The position numbers and the translations under genes are program-made. A stretch of DNA of 38,497 bases from Fidelibacterota bacterium (GTDB taxonomy: Bacteria; Fidelibacterota; UBA8477; JABMPR01). The notes below the pieces were generated by a model, which had not been told where the DNA came from, did no database searches, and saw only the letters and a list, made by a program, of their open reading frames with translations. Shown piece after piece: positions 18,333 to 26,740 of the stretch (within the stretch, counting starts at the first letter, position 1; the number at the start of each line of letters is the position of its first letter). The DNA lies in the NCBI GenBank assembly GCA_016844945.1, contig JAERTJ010000034.1, positions 1 to 38,497 on the forward strand, read 5' to 3'.

Positions 18333-19397
18333 ATGCGTAAACTAGTCGTCATTTCTGTAGCTTTTCTACTGGTATTGGGATCAGTAGTAAATGCCGAATC
18401 AGCTGATGCAACCATCACAATCACCATCGAGAATAATGATGTGGATTGGTGTAATTTTCAATACCCCAGTACAGGATCATTTGAGACAAACAATGAATTT
18501 TGGACCTTTGCTCAAGTCTATGAATCAGGCGTCACAGATGCCGCTGGACAGGGGGCAGATATTTATGCCTGGATTGGTTACTCTGAAACTGATTCTGACC
18601 CATCTGGTGCTGGGTGGACCTGGGTTGCAGCAACTTATCATCAGGATACCAATGGGAATAGTAATGATGAATACAAAGTAGATCTGGGCAATGAGATTAG
18701 TAGCGCAGGGACTTTCTATGTTGCCAGTCGCTTCTCCCGCGACAATGTGAACTACAAATATGGTGGATATTCAAGTGGCGGCGGTGGCTTCTGGGATGGA
18801 TCGACAAACGTGAACTCATCTTATACGGTGACAGTCAATACTGCGCCTGTTCTGGCCAGTATCGGAGATCAGGGATTGACAGAAGACACGCCGGTTACAA
18901 TCGTCTTGTCCAGCACAGACGCTGAGAATAATACCATTACTTATTCCGTTAGTGGTGGTGATGCAGCGACAGTCCTGGCTGTGGTCAGTAATGATACCCT
19001 ATTTTTAACACCCGCTGATGACTATTTCACTACTGAAGCAGTAGCCATCACCGTTATAGCTGATGATGGACACGGGGGTACGGACACAGAAACCTTTGAT
19101 GTGACGGTGAGCAATGTGAATGATGCACCCACCATTGCAGTCATATCTGACCAGACTGGTGCTGAGGGAACTGAACTGACCTTTGATCTTACTGGATCAG
19201 ATGTGGATGGTGATGACCTGACGTGGACCAGCAGCAATCTCCCAGATGGGGCAACATTTACTGATAATTCTGATGGCACAGCCACCTTCACTTGGACACC
19301 GACTTTTACCCAGGCGGGCACCTATTCTGATATTCAGTTTATTGTGAATGACAACCAGGGTGGCGAGTCGGTTTTACGCATGGCAACCAGGAAGTAA
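18333..19397 (+). CDS. secreted protein with Ig/cadherin-like domains, apparently C-terminally truncated
   Basis: 354 residues. A signal peptide (1-21, VVNA|ES) is followed by an N-terminal β-rich domain with ENNDVDWCNFQYPSTGSF and NYKYGGYSSGGGGFWDGS. From about residue 170 there are two Ig/cadherin-like domains, opened by NTAPVLASIGDQGLTEDTP and NDAPTIAVISDQTGAEGTE. The second ends abruptly: after FIVNDNQGGES come only VLRMATRK and a stop, where the family would normally have a closing strand, more domains and a sorting module. No such module is present, but the next gene, 6 bp on, encodes almost nothing else. An adhesin or surface-layer role is plausible but unproven. AGGAG precedes the ATG. 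Confidence 0.75.
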   Translation: MRKLVVISVAFLLVLGSVVNAESADATITITIENNDVDWCNFQYPSTGSFETNNEFWTFAQVYESGVTDAAGQGADIYAWIGYSETDSDPSGAGWTWVAATYHQDTNGNSNDEYKVDLGNEISSAGTFYVASRFSRDNVNYKYGGYSSGGGGFWDGSTNVNSSYTVTVNTAPVLASIGDQGLTEDTPVTIVLSSTDAENNTITYSVSGGDAATVLAVVSNDTLFLTPADDYFTTEAVAITVIADDGHGGTDTETFDVTVSNVNDAPTIAVISDQTGAEGTELTFDLTGSDVDGDDLTWTSSNLPDGATFTDNSDGTATFTWTPTFTQAGTYSDIQFIVNDNQGGESVLRMATRK

Positions 19398-19403
19398 ACC
19401 AGC

Positions 19404-19799
19404 TTGAAGCTTAAACTCATAATACTGCTATTATTTCTTCTGCTGATCCCTGGTTGGTTGCCGGGTGCCAGTGATACGCTCAATATCAACATTATCATAC
19501 ACAATGTAGTGAGTGCTGAGGAGCGTCAACTGCCTACTGCTTATGCTTTACATCCCCCTTACCCCAATCCCTTTAATCCGGATGTAAACATCAGGGTAGA
19601 CATACCCGAGGAAACACAGGTGCGTGTGAGTATTTTCAATTTACGTGGTCAGGAAATAGCTGTCCTGGAAAATAAGCTCATGAGTCCAGGTAGATATGCG
19701 TATCAATGGCAAGGAGCGGCTTCAGCCTCTGGCATCTATTTTGCCAGAATAAAGACTGAACAGTTTGAAAAAAGTGAGAAGATCAGCCTGCTGAAATAG
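19404..19799 (+). CDS. small exported protein consisting mainly of a T9SS-type sorting domain
   Basis: 131 residues from a TTG start with GGAAG 9 nt upstream. Residues 1-22 form a strong signal peptide (LKLIILLLFLLLIPGWLPGA). Only about 30 residues of linker follow before the classic sorting-domain motif HPPYPNPFNPDVNIRV at 50-65; the domain then runs to the C-terminus and includes IFNLRGQEIAVL, GIYFARI and SEKISLLK. Such domains normally sit at the end of a large cargo protein. Here there is no cargo. It lies 6 bp after the Ig-domain gene, which lacks a sorting domain. Either the two are a split gene pair, or this is a stand-alone sorting module. Confidence 0.75.
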   Translation: MKLKLIILLLFLLLIPGWLPGASDTLNINIIIHNVVSAEERQLPTAYALHPPYPNPFNPDVNIRVDIPEETQVRVSIFNLRGQEIAVLENKLMSPGRYAYQWQGAASASGIYFARIKTEQFEKSEKISLLK

Positions 19800-19872
19800 C
19801 ATGATGATATTGAATTAGGATAATAGATAAATATATTTAAAGACTTGTTTGAGAAATGATTTTGGAGGGAAA

Positions 19873-21183
19873 ATGAAAAAAGTAAAACTTACAACTGCCA
19901 TTATAGTAGTGCTTTCTTCTCTATTATATGGGACGAGTACTGGAAGTACTGCCAGAGGCTTAGATATAGATGGTTCAATAGGAAGTACGGTTTCCAATGG
20001 TACAAATGGCACAAGCTGGGAAACTGATGAGAAAGCATCGAACACTACCTCTTCAAACGTCGATGTCTATCTAACCTGGGACAATACAAACCTATACATA
20101 GCCTATGGTGGAACATCAAATAATACAGGTGAAGCAATAGTACTTTATGTTGATACTGATCCCAATTCAACGCCTGCAAATGGTACCGGTACTATAACAG
20201 GATTCACATATGACGGAACGACCCTAACTACTCCATTCACATCCAATTTTGTCGCTTATATAAAGAGTGATTATGATGAGTTTAGAACCTACTCAAGCGG
20301 CTGGTCAAGTCAGACATCAAGTGAAATCACTCGATCAAACTCTGGGAATGATTTGGAGGCTAAAATTCCATGGAGCAAAATGGGTGGAAAGCCAAGTTCT
20401 ATATATTTTATTGCTTATAAAGTAAGTAGTGGTGGATATAAGTACGGTGGTGCTCCAGGTGACATTTTTACAGATGGAACTGGGGATGCAACTGCTGGCC
20501 ACTACTTCAGTGCTACAATTTCAAGTGGTCAAAATCCATTCGGAGGATATGATACCTCACTTCCCGTCGAACTCTCATCCTTTTCAGCTCGCTCCACCTC
20601 TGGTGGTGTAGCATTAAACTGGGTCACCGATTCTGAGATTGAGAATCATGGGTTCATCCTTTCACGTAAAACTGTCAGTGAAAACTGGACAGAAATTGCC
20701 CATTTCAGTACACACAAAGCACTTGAAGGAAATGGCTCAACAAATAGTGCCTCCAGCTACGATTTTACAGATGCTCAGGTTCGGGAAGGTATTAGCTACT
20801 CATACCTGCTTTCGGATGTGGATTATAAAGGACAAAGGGTTGACCATACGCAGGATGCAGTCCAGATTACTTACGTTATACCCGATGCATCAGTACGGCC
20901 TCTCACATTCGATATTAAGGGACTCTTCCCTAATCCGTTCAATCCAAGCGTAACTATTTCCTATGACTTGATCGAAGCAACTGATCTCAGTGTGAATATC
21001 TATAGCCTAACAGGAGAATTGGTGTGGTCCCAATCCATTGCAAACCAACCGGCTGCCAAGGATTATACGCTTACCTGGAATGGGACTGATAACAAAGCAG
21101 TCAATGTCCCCTCAGGTATTTACCTGATAAATATCAGGGCTGGGAATCAGAATTTGACTCAAAAGGTCACTCTCCTGAGATAG
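19873..21183 (+). CDS. secreted protein with CBM9/DOMON-like domain, FnIII-like domain and T9SS-type sorting domain
   Basis: 436 residues. A signal peptide (1-20) is followed by an N-terminal β-sandwich (about 25-215) of the type seen in CBM9-like/DOMON domains: VDVYLTWDNTNLYIAYGG, IVLYVDTDPNS, AKIPWSKMGG. A linker LPVELSSFSARSTSGGVALN opens the FnIII-like domain typical of sorted FCB surface proteins. The sorting domain is at 351-436 (LFPNPFNPSVTISYDL to LTQKVTLLR). The start at 19873 is chosen over a frame opening at 19849 because GGAGGGA lies just upstream and the signal peptide then begins MKKVKLTT. It is followed by a strong terminator. The motif YKYGG is shared with the 18333 protein. 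The ligand is unknown. Confidence 0.85.
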   Translation: MKKVKLTTAIIVVLSSLLYGTSTGSTARGLDIDGSIGSTVSNGTNGTSWETDEKASNTTSSNVDVYLTWDNTNLYIAYGGTSNNTGEAIVLYVDTDPNSTPANGTGTITGFTYDGTTLTTPFTSNFVAYIKSDYDEFRTYSSGWSSQTSSEITRSNSGNDLEAKIPWSKMGGKPSSIYFIAYKVSSGGYKYGGAPGDIFTDGTGDATAGHYFSATISSGQNPFGGYDTSLPVELSSFSARSTSGGVALNWVTDSEIENHGFILSRKTVSENWTEIAHFSTHKALEGNGSTNSASSYDFTDAQVREGISYSYLLSDVDYKGQRVDHTQDAVQITYVIPDASVRPLTFDIKGLFPNPFNPSVTISYDLIEATDLSVNIYSLTGELVWSQSIANQPAAKDYTLTWNGTDNKAVNVPSGIYLINIRAGNQNLTQKVTLLR

Positions 21184-21205
21184 CATTTTTGCTAAGATCA
21201 CTTTT

Positions 21206-21236
21206 AAAGGGCAACTGGAGTCAGTTGCCCTTTTTT
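21206..21236 (+). terminator. rho-independent terminator
   Basis: GGGCAACTG (21209-21217) and CAGTTGCCC (21222-21230) form a perfect 9-bp stem with loop GAGT, extended by AAA/TTT and followed by six T residues. It closes the secreted-protein cluster 26 bp after the stop. Confidence 0.93.
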
Positions 21237-21346
21237 ATTTGAGGGGAGTGCGCCTAACGGATTCTTCAGAATTAAGACAACTCCATCAAGTGTGTAACAC
21301 ATAACACTTTGTATTTTTAACACTCCGTGTACTTTTTAAGCCAAGC

Positions 21347-22003
21347 ATGAAAGCACATATCGGATTAATCATATATTTACTCCTTTCGGGCGTCTTCGCA
21401 CAGGACACAAGCTATTTCTATGCGGGGTGGGGAAAGCCGGGAACTGCCCGCTTTGTACCCCTGGACACATTAAAGGACACCGCCTATACGCATGTGAAAA
21501 TGGAGGATGAAAATCCTGTCTTATTAAAACAGTTTAATGCCCAACAGGAACTCCAGGGACATCTTGAGAATGAATTTGATGACTATGGAAATCACAAAGC
21601 ACAACGCATCTATGATGCAGCAGGACGCCTGCGTGAAGAGATGATCTTTCAAAACGATCCCACCGAAATGTCACTGTTTAGAACCATCTTTGGGGAAACC
21701 TTTGTCCCTGCGAATTCAAACTTTATGATTCGTCGGGAATACAATGAATTTGAGCGTGAGACAGGCTACTTTATTATTGGAGTACGTGGACAAACCTTGT
21801 GCTCCAAAATTACGATTTATAGGGATGATCGACGCAAGGATCGCGAGATCTTAAAAGATGATCTGGAGGGGAAACGTCTCATCGAACGACGGTATAAATA
21901 TATCGATGCTGAAAATCGGACAATTCTGGAAGAATTTAATGGAGCGGGGAAAATGGTGCAGCGGGTAGTTCTATTCGACCACCATGACATCATTCAAGAA
22001 TAA
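21347..22003 (+). CDS. hypothetical exported protein
   Basis: 218 residues with a signal peptide (1-18, GVFA|QD). I do not recognise the family. Segments such as YDAAGRLREEMIFQND and FDDYGNHKAQRIYDA have the 'x.D..G.....Y...G' rhythm of YD/MORN-like β-hairpin repeats, but they are few and irregular. The C-terminal part is highly charged (RDDRRKDREILKDDLEGKRL). It is the first gene after the 21206 terminator and lies 16 bp before the RMDN-like gene, so it probably starts a new operon. An inverted repeat, AAGTGT (21288-21293) / ACACTT (21304-21309), lies in the leader. Confidence 0.7.
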   Translation: MKAHIGLIIYLLLSGVFAQDTSYFYAGWGKPGTARFVPLDTLKDTAYTHVKMEDENPVLLKQFNAQQELQGHLENEFDDYGNHKAQRIYDAAGRLREEMIFQNDPTEMSLFRTIFGETFVPANSNFMIRREYNEFERETGYFIIGVRGQTLCSKITIYRDDRRKDREILKDDLEGKRLIERRYKYIDAENRTILEEFNGAGKMVQRVVLFDHHDIIQE

Positions 22004-22019
22004 CGCATAAGGAGGAAGT

Positions 22020-22802
22020 ATGAAAAGAAGTGTCCTGTTATTGCTGATCCTGAGTCTCGCTTTATTTGGATTTGCACAAGAAACTCCCGATGATACAATG
22101 TCTGTTGATCCCGTTGCAGAGTTGTTGTTACAGGCTGAAACTGCCCATGAAGCCAAAGACTATGCAACCACTATGAAACTTCTCAAGGAAGCCGAATCAA
22201 TAGACGGTCAGAACGAAGAAGTGATTTGGAAAATCAGTCGTGGATACTTTGACTTTGCCGATGAAAAACCAAATGATGTTGAACACAAAAAGAAATTTAT
22301 CTATGATGGTCGTGACTATGCTGAGAGAGCGTTAGCCCTGAATGACAGGAGTGCTGGTGGTCATAAATGGTATGCCATACATCACGGTCAGATCGGTGAG
22401 GCTGAAGGCACAGAGCAAAAAATTAAGAACTCTTATGGTATGAGAGATCATACCATGTTGGCCATCAAATATGATCCATCCGATGCAGGCAATTACCACG
22501 TCATGGGTCGCTGGCATTTTGCCCTTTCTGATTTGTCCTGGATTGAGCGTCAGGTTGCCAGTATCATATACGCGACACCGCCTGAAGCTTCTTTTGAGGA
22601 AGCCCTGGAGTTTTTCAAAAAAGCCAATACCCTTGATAAGAAAGATATCAGGAATATGGTCTATATTGGATATTGCTATGATGAACTCGGTGATGATAAA
22701 GCAGCTTCAGATTGGTTTAACATGGCTATCAATGCCAACAGCAGTAGTTCAAGCGATCGCAGTCTCCAAGCACAAGCGAGAGAAGCTCTGGACGACTTAT
22801 AA
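22020..22802 (+). CDS. exported TPR protein of the RMDN/PTPIP51 (FAM82) family
   Basis: 260 residues with a signal peptide (1-19, GFA|QE). The body is helical TPR-like. The distinctive family stretch is at 70-200: WKISRGYFDFADE, YAERALALNDRSAGGHKWYA, IGEAEGTEQKIKNSYGMRDH, AIKYDPSDAGNYHVMGRWHF and LSWIERQVASIIYATPPEAS. These conserved Trp, Lys, His and Pro positions characterise regulators of microtubule dynamics and mitochondrial PTPIP51, whose TPR domain binds and transfers phospholipids. Bacterial members are known from databases but uncharacterised to my knowledge. GGAGGAAG precedes the ATG, and the gene sits between an unknown exported protein and an LD-carboxypeptidase gene. A periplasmic lipid- or protein-binding role is inference. 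Confidence 0.82.
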   Translation: MKRSVLLLLILSLALFGFAQETPDDTMSVDPVAELLLQAETAHEAKDYATTMKLLKEAESIDGQNEEVIWKISRGYFDFADEKPNDVEHKKKFIYDGRDYAERALALNDRSAGGHKWYAIHHGQIGEAEGTEQKIKNSYGMRDHTMLAIKYDPSDAGNYHVMGRWHFALSDLSWIERQVASIIYATPPEASFEEALEFFKKANTLDKKDIRNMVYIGYCYDELGDDKAASDWFNMAINANSSSSSDRSLQAQAREALDDL

Positions 22803-22862
22803 TTAGCACTTGGGTAAATCCGTTGAGGAACCACCCATTTTGTATTGAAAAAAGGAAATGTA

Positions 22863-23792
22863 ATGATCACCCCGGACCCCATTCGAGCAGGCTCAACAAT
22901 TGCAGTTATTTCTCCCTCTTCAGCACCTAAAACAGAAAAACTAGATCGAGGCATTAAGTACCTCAAGTCTAAAGGCTTTAAGGTTAAGGAATCACCCAAT
23001 CTCAGGGGAAAGAATAAATATCTGTCTGGGAAGGGACCTGAACAGCTGGCAGATATTCATTGGGCGTTTGAAAATGATGAGATTGACCTGATTATTTGTA
23101 GTAGGGGCGGGTATGGAACACCTCGTTATCTGGATGATCTCGATTATGAACTCATTGCTCAACATCCGAAGTGGTTTGCAGGTTACTCTGATCTGACCGC
23201 ACTCCAGTGCGCATTGGGTGTAGAAACGGGATTGGTCTCACTCTCAGGGGTGATGGCAGCTGTGGAAATGGCAATGGAAGGAGGCATAGATCCTTTTACT
23301 GAGGAATGTTTCTGGAACCTGCTTATGGACCCCATTCAAGGTCAAATTCTTAAAAACCCTTCAGATATGCCACCTACTGTACTTTCCCCAGGAGAGGGTG
23401 AGGGACAGTTGGTTGGAGGTTGTCTCTCTCTATTTAATAACCTTATGGGAACCCCCTATTTTCCTGATGTTGCTGGAAACATAATGGTATTAGAGGATAT
23501 TGGTGAGAATGTCCAGCACATCGATAGGATGTTAAGCCAATTCAAGATGGCTGGTTATTTTCACGGTGATGAAAGCATAAACGGACTTATGCTCGGTCAA
23601 TTTATTGACGCCTGGGAAAACGCAGATGAAGATGATTTTACCCTGGAGGAACTGGTGCGTGATATCATAGGTGATGTTGACTTCCCAATCGTTTCGAGTG
23701 TTGCCTATGGTCATGGGATGAGGAAAATGACCTTGCCACTGGGAGCGAACGTACGACTCAATGGCACAGATGGGAGTCTCAAACTCTTATGA
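22863..23792 (+). CDS. LD-carboxypeptidase (peptidase S66, muramoyltetrapeptide carboxypeptidase)
   Basis: 309 residues, no signal peptide, so cytoplasmic. S66 enzymes remove the terminal D-Ala from recycled murein tetrapeptides; MccF relatives cleave microcin-type amides. The catalytic residues are visible: Ser109 in FAGYSDLTAL, Glu211 in LEDIGEN and His284 in AYGHGMRK. The N-terminal RAGSTIAVISPSSAP and the SRGGYGTPRYLDDLDY segment are standard. A TTG at 22845 opens a longer frame, but ATG 22863 is preferred because AAGGA lies 7 nt upstream. The stop overlaps the next ATG (ATGA). Murein recycling is the default assignment; an immunity-type role is possible but has no local support. Confidence 0.93.
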   Translation: MITPDPIRAGSTIAVISPSSAPKTEKLDRGIKYLKSKGFKVKESPNLRGKNKYLSGKGPEQLADIHWAFENDEIDLIICSRGGYGTPRYLDDLDYELIAQHPKWFAGYSDLTALQCALGVETGLVSLSGVMAAVEMAMEGGIDPFTEECFWNLLMDPIQGQILKNPSDMPPTVLSPGEGEGQLVGGCLSLFNNLMGTPYFPDVAGNIMVLEDIGENVQHIDRMLSQFKMAGYFHGDESINGLMLGQFIDAWENADEDDFTLEELVRDIIGDVDFPIVSSVAYGHGMRKMTLPLGANVRLNGTDGSLKLL

Positions 23793-24424
23793 GTATAGAA
23801 TGGACTGAGTGGCTGGGTTATATAGCCTCAGTTGTGGTGGCTATTTCTCTGACCATGTCAAATATTCGTCGATTAAGATGGCTAAATCTGATAGGCGCGA
23901 TTGCCTTTACCATTTATGGTGCAATGTTACAATTATATCCCGTGATGATCGTCAACGGGTTTATCATTGGTGTCAATGCCTATTTCCTAATTCGAATCAC
24001 GCTAACCAAGGAACACTTTCATTTGATACCCATTTCCTGGGATTCGAGTGTATTTCTCCCGCGCTTCATTGACTTTTACCGAATGGATATCCGTAAGCAT
24101 TTTCCTGATGTTAAGCTTGATGAACTCAAGCCCTACAGATCCATTTTTATTACACGTAATGTGGTACCAGTAGGACTATTTATCTATGAGCACCAGGAGA
24201 ATGGCATTATCCGAATTCATTTGGACTATGAAATACCAAGTTACAGAGATTATGAAAGCGCTCGATATTTCTTTAGAGAGTTTCGAAATCTTGTTCAAAA
24301 AAAAGGTTTTCACACCTATGTAACCTATTGCAATATCCCTGTTCACCAACGTTATTTGCGGCGTATGAAATTTGTTGAAGATCCAGGTGAACCTGGTCGT
24401 TTTGTACGAAAGATGGAAGACTAA
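23789..24424 (+). CDS. YgjV-like membrane domain fused to GNAT-like domain
   Basis: 211 residues. The first 70 contain three membrane segments (about 7-24, 31-48, 50-70) with the YgjV-like pattern of a short loop NIRRLRWLN and NGFIIGVNAYFL. From residue 75 the protein is soluble and has an acetyltransferase-like layout: RNVVPVGLFIYEHQ, IRIHLDYEIPSYRDYESARYF and YVTYCNIPVHQRYLRRMKFVE, which matches the C-terminal N....f..r.GF strand-turn of GNAT proteins. The acetyl-CoA pyrophosphate loop is weak, so activity is uncertain. It is coupled to the LD-carboxypeptidase by ATGA, and the DUF5020 gene follows after 17 bp. The substrate is unknown. Confidence 0.75.
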   Translation: MSIEWTEWLGYIASVVVAISLTMSNIRRLRWLNLIGAIAFTIYGAMLQLYPVMIVNGFIIGVNAYFLIRITLTKEHFHLIPISWDSSVFLPRFIDFYRMDIRKHFPDVKLDELKPYRSIFITRNVVPVGLFIYEHQENGIIRIHLDYEIPSYRDYESARYFFREFRNLVQKKGFHTYVTYCNIPVHQRYLRRMKFVEDPGEPGRFVRKMED

Positions 24425-24441
24425 ATATTTCTGGGAGAATC

Positions 24442-25122
24442 ATGATGAACCGCAAAATAATTGCCCTGCTATTAATCTTAAACTCAGTAGTACTTTCGCA
24501 AAATTTGCAGCTTCATTATGAGGCCTCTGAGGATCGCAACTATATCGTTTCAACTTTGGAGATGTTCAAACCTGATACTTACGGTTCAACATTTTGGTTT
24601 GTTGACATGGACTATGATGCTGCTGGAGTCAAAGGTGTTTCTCTTGCATATTGGGAGATTGCTAGATCGTTTACCTTACCAATGAAAAACGTATCCGCGA
24701 CTATCCAATATAATGATGGTGTTGCTGATTTTGGCTCTCTTGGTCAGGTATGGTTGTTTGGAGCCAATTACTATTTAGATATTGGATTTATAGCCCTTCC
24801 CCTGGATATCCTCTATCGCAAAGCACAGGGTACAGATAAAACCAAACCTGATTTTCAACTAACAACAACCTGGTTTATGCCTTTACTTGATGGGAATATT
24901 GAGTTCTCAGGATTTGTTGATTTGTGGTCAGAGGACAACGATGAAAGAGATGGAAAACGTCTGGTGTTTCTTAGTGAGCCCCAAATCTGGTACAATGCAA
25001 ATCAAAATTTCTCTATTGGCTCTGAGCTAGAGATCAGCACCAATTTTGTACGTGGTGACGACGGGAGCCTTAGAAGTGGTGTTCAAGCACTACCAACCAT
25101 AGGATTGCGTTGGAACTTCTGA
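24442..25122 (+). CDS. DUF5020 family outer-membrane protein (Tsx-like barrel)
   Basis: 226 residues with a signal peptide (1-19, VVLS|QN). The mature part is amphipathic β-strand after β-strand, opening with LQLHYEASEDRNYIVSTLEMF and GSTFWFVDMDYD and ending LPTIGLRWNF with a C-terminal aromatic, as in outer-membrane β-barrels. The opening matches DUF5020, which is related to nucleoside-specific Tsx channels. GGGAGAATC precedes ATGATG. It is the last gene of the 21347-25122 group and converges with the amidohydrolase-like gene across 65 bp without an evident terminator. A role in nucleoside uptake is suggested only by fold similarity. Confidence 0.8.
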   Translation: MMNRKIIALLLILNSVVLSQNLQLHYEASEDRNYIVSTLEMFKPDTYGSTFWFVDMDYDAAGVKGVSLAYWEIARSFTLPMKNVSATIQYNDGVADFGSLGQVWLFGANYYLDIGFIALPLDILYRKAQGTDKTKPDFQLTTTWFMPLLDGNIEFSGFVDLWSEDNDERDGKRLVFLSEPQIWYNANQNFSIGSELEISTNFVRGDDGSLRSGVQALPTIGLRWNF

Positions 25123-25187
25123 TCCAGGATTGATTCAACTTAACAATTGGGGTATGATTCAGACAGATGAGCTGTTTGAAGTTCGTA

Positions 25188-26357
25188 TCAGGATACGGGT
25201 CTTAACCTCTCATTGGTGAATAGAATAATATTGTAGGGATCTGCGATACTGTTTTCAGATCTAATCGAAAACAGTTTTGCATCTTTTCCGGACTCCAAAC
25301 TGCCAATTTTACCTGCAATACCCAGAGCCAGTGCACCATTCAGAGTTGCCATCTGCATGATCTCATTTGGCTTAAATCCATATTCAGCTGAAGCCGAGCG
25401 CATTTCCGCACGAATATCCATATGCTCTGCAAATGTACCCAGACAAACATTGAATCCCTTATTCTGAATCAATTGTCCAGGGGCTGTTCCCAGCTCCCAC
25501 TGCCGGTCAAAGCGTGGGTGCAGACATAAATGAAAAGTCTCGGAACGGTTTCTGAGAATATCAAGCTCATCTTCTTCCAGATGAATCACCTGACTTAAAA
25601 TGGTTTCTTTGGCAGCAAAGGCATTATTTAGAAAATACCGAAGGGGGGATGTACGCGGGGGTTGCCAACGGTAATCCATATCCTCCTTACCCAGGAGGTA
25701 TTGATAGATTCTACCTTGTCCCTTCATAAAGAAAGTGTCCTCATCCTTTATAAAGGACATGGGTAAGGCTGTTCTGTGATTTGCTCGAGATATTTGTCTG
25801 AAAACCTCAGGCGCCAGGTTGAATAGAAATTCACCTGCATGGAAAAAATGAGTCAGCTGTGTATCACTAAATTGAGCCCGATTCTTCCAGACTTCAAAAG
25901 CACTGCTTTCACGAAAGCCATGGAGCATCTGAAAAACGACAGAGTAAAGCCCGGAGTGTTCAAGATGTTGACTGATTTTCGGGTGACGTGTGCGAACGCC
26001 TATTGCGCCAGTTCCATAGTCATAACCTCGCTTTATGGCACTAAGTATTTCGCTCTCAACTTCAGACTTGGTGCTCAACCGGGTTACGTTTTTTCCTGAA
26101 TGCAACCAGTTAAAAAATGATCCTCTGGGTGTTACTTGAGGATCCGCTACAGGGTAGTCAGGATGAAAAAGTGCATTGACCAATGCAGGACATACAACTG
26201 CATGTCCTAAATCCTGGATGGTCTTTCTATCTCCCGAAAATTCAGCCTGTTTGCCCACTGAAGTAATTTTCCCATTAGCGATGGAAACATAGCCTTCACG
26301 AAGAGGATCAGACACAATGGGGAGGACCCATTCAGCAAAAAATGTACGTTCAACCAT
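25188..26357 (-). CDS. amidohydrolase-fold protein lacking most metal ligands (probable pseudoenzyme)
   Basis: 389 residues. The overall layout is the cytosine/aminofutalosine deaminase-like amidohydrolase fold: a β-sandwich N-terminus (GKITSVGK), CPALVNALFHPD where active relatives have CPG.VN.H.H, a TIM barrel, and a C-terminal MATLNGALALGIAGKIGSLESGKDAKL, which is canonical. The metal site is degraded: the first His of HxH is Leu63 (second kept, His65); the barrel His of 'mHl.E' is replaced in TALPMSFIKDE; the 'llaH' His is Gln256 (ILSQVIHL); and the GTD Asp is Phe309 (GTFAEHMD). The frame is intact, so a non-catalytic binding role or altered chemistry is more likely than decay. It is divergent from chorismate mutase. 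Confidence 0.82.
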   Translation of the reverse strand: MVERTFFAEWVLPIVSDPLREGYVSIANGKITSVGKQAEFSGDRKTIQDLGHAVVCPALVNALFHPDYPVADPQVTPRGSFFNWLHSGKNVTRLSTKSEVESEILSAIKRGYDYGTGAIGVRTRHPKISQHLEHSGLYSVVFQMLHGFRESSAFEVWKNRAQFSDTQLTHFFHAGEFLFNLAPEVFRQISRANHRTALPMSFIKDEDTFFMKGQGRIYQYLLGKEDMDYRWQPPRTSPLRYFLNNAFAAKETILSQVIHLEEDELDILRNRSETFHLCLHPRFDRQWELGTAPGQLIQNKGFNVCLGTFAEHMDIRAEMRSASAEYGFKPNEIMQMATLNGALALGIAGKIGSLESGKDAKLFSIRSENSIADPYNIILFTNERLRPVS

Positions 26358-26403
26358 GCTACAATGTAATTAGGAAATGTGAATTACGAATTAGGAATTG
26401 AAA

Positions 26404-26709
26404 ATGAGTCACATCACCTGCTTTTTGTCTATATTAGCTCACATGAATAATAAAATATCTGAACATCGAAAAAAAATTGATGAGTTGGACTCTGAAATTC
26501 TGGAATTGATTCAGGATAGAGTGAATGAAGCGATTAGTATCAGACGCCTGAAAATTGAACAGAACATCCCGTTGTTTACTCCAGAGCGAGAATCAGAACT
26601 CATTCAGAGGTTGGTAAAAAAATCAGCTGGACGTTTACCCCAAGAGGTCATTGAGGATATCTGGAAGACCATTATAAAAGGCGGGAAACGCACAGGAGAA
26701 GGAATCTAA
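26404..26709 (+). CDS. chorismate mutase, AroQ type
   Basis: Converts chorismate to prephenate for Phe/Tyr synthesis. The protein is a stand-alone helical domain of about 100 residues. It has the AroQ positions HRKKIDELDSEILELI (first active-site Arg), QDRVNEAISI (second Arg), RLKIEQN (Lys) and FTPERESELIQRL (Arg-Glu pair). No dehydratase or DAHP synthase is fused. The start is uncertain. ATG 26404 has AGGA 8 nt upstream and is used here, but the homologous domain begins only at the ATG of MNNKISEHR (26443), so the 13-residue extension MSHITCFLSILAH may be untranslated. The frame also opens at a TTG at 26398. Confidence 0.88.
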   Translation: MSHITCFLSILAHMNNKISEHRKKIDELDSEILELIQDRVNEAISIRRLKIEQNIPLFTPERESELIQRLVKKSAGRLPQEVIEDIWKTIIKGGKRTGEGI

Positions 26710-26740
26710 CAAACGCAGTATATGCGCAAGTTCATTATTG

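Noticed and set aside
26379..26403. Short direct repeat AATTAGGAA before chorismate mutase
   Set aside because: Two copies of a 9-bp AT-rich word are too little to call an element; one copy merely provides the AGGA ribosome-binding site.
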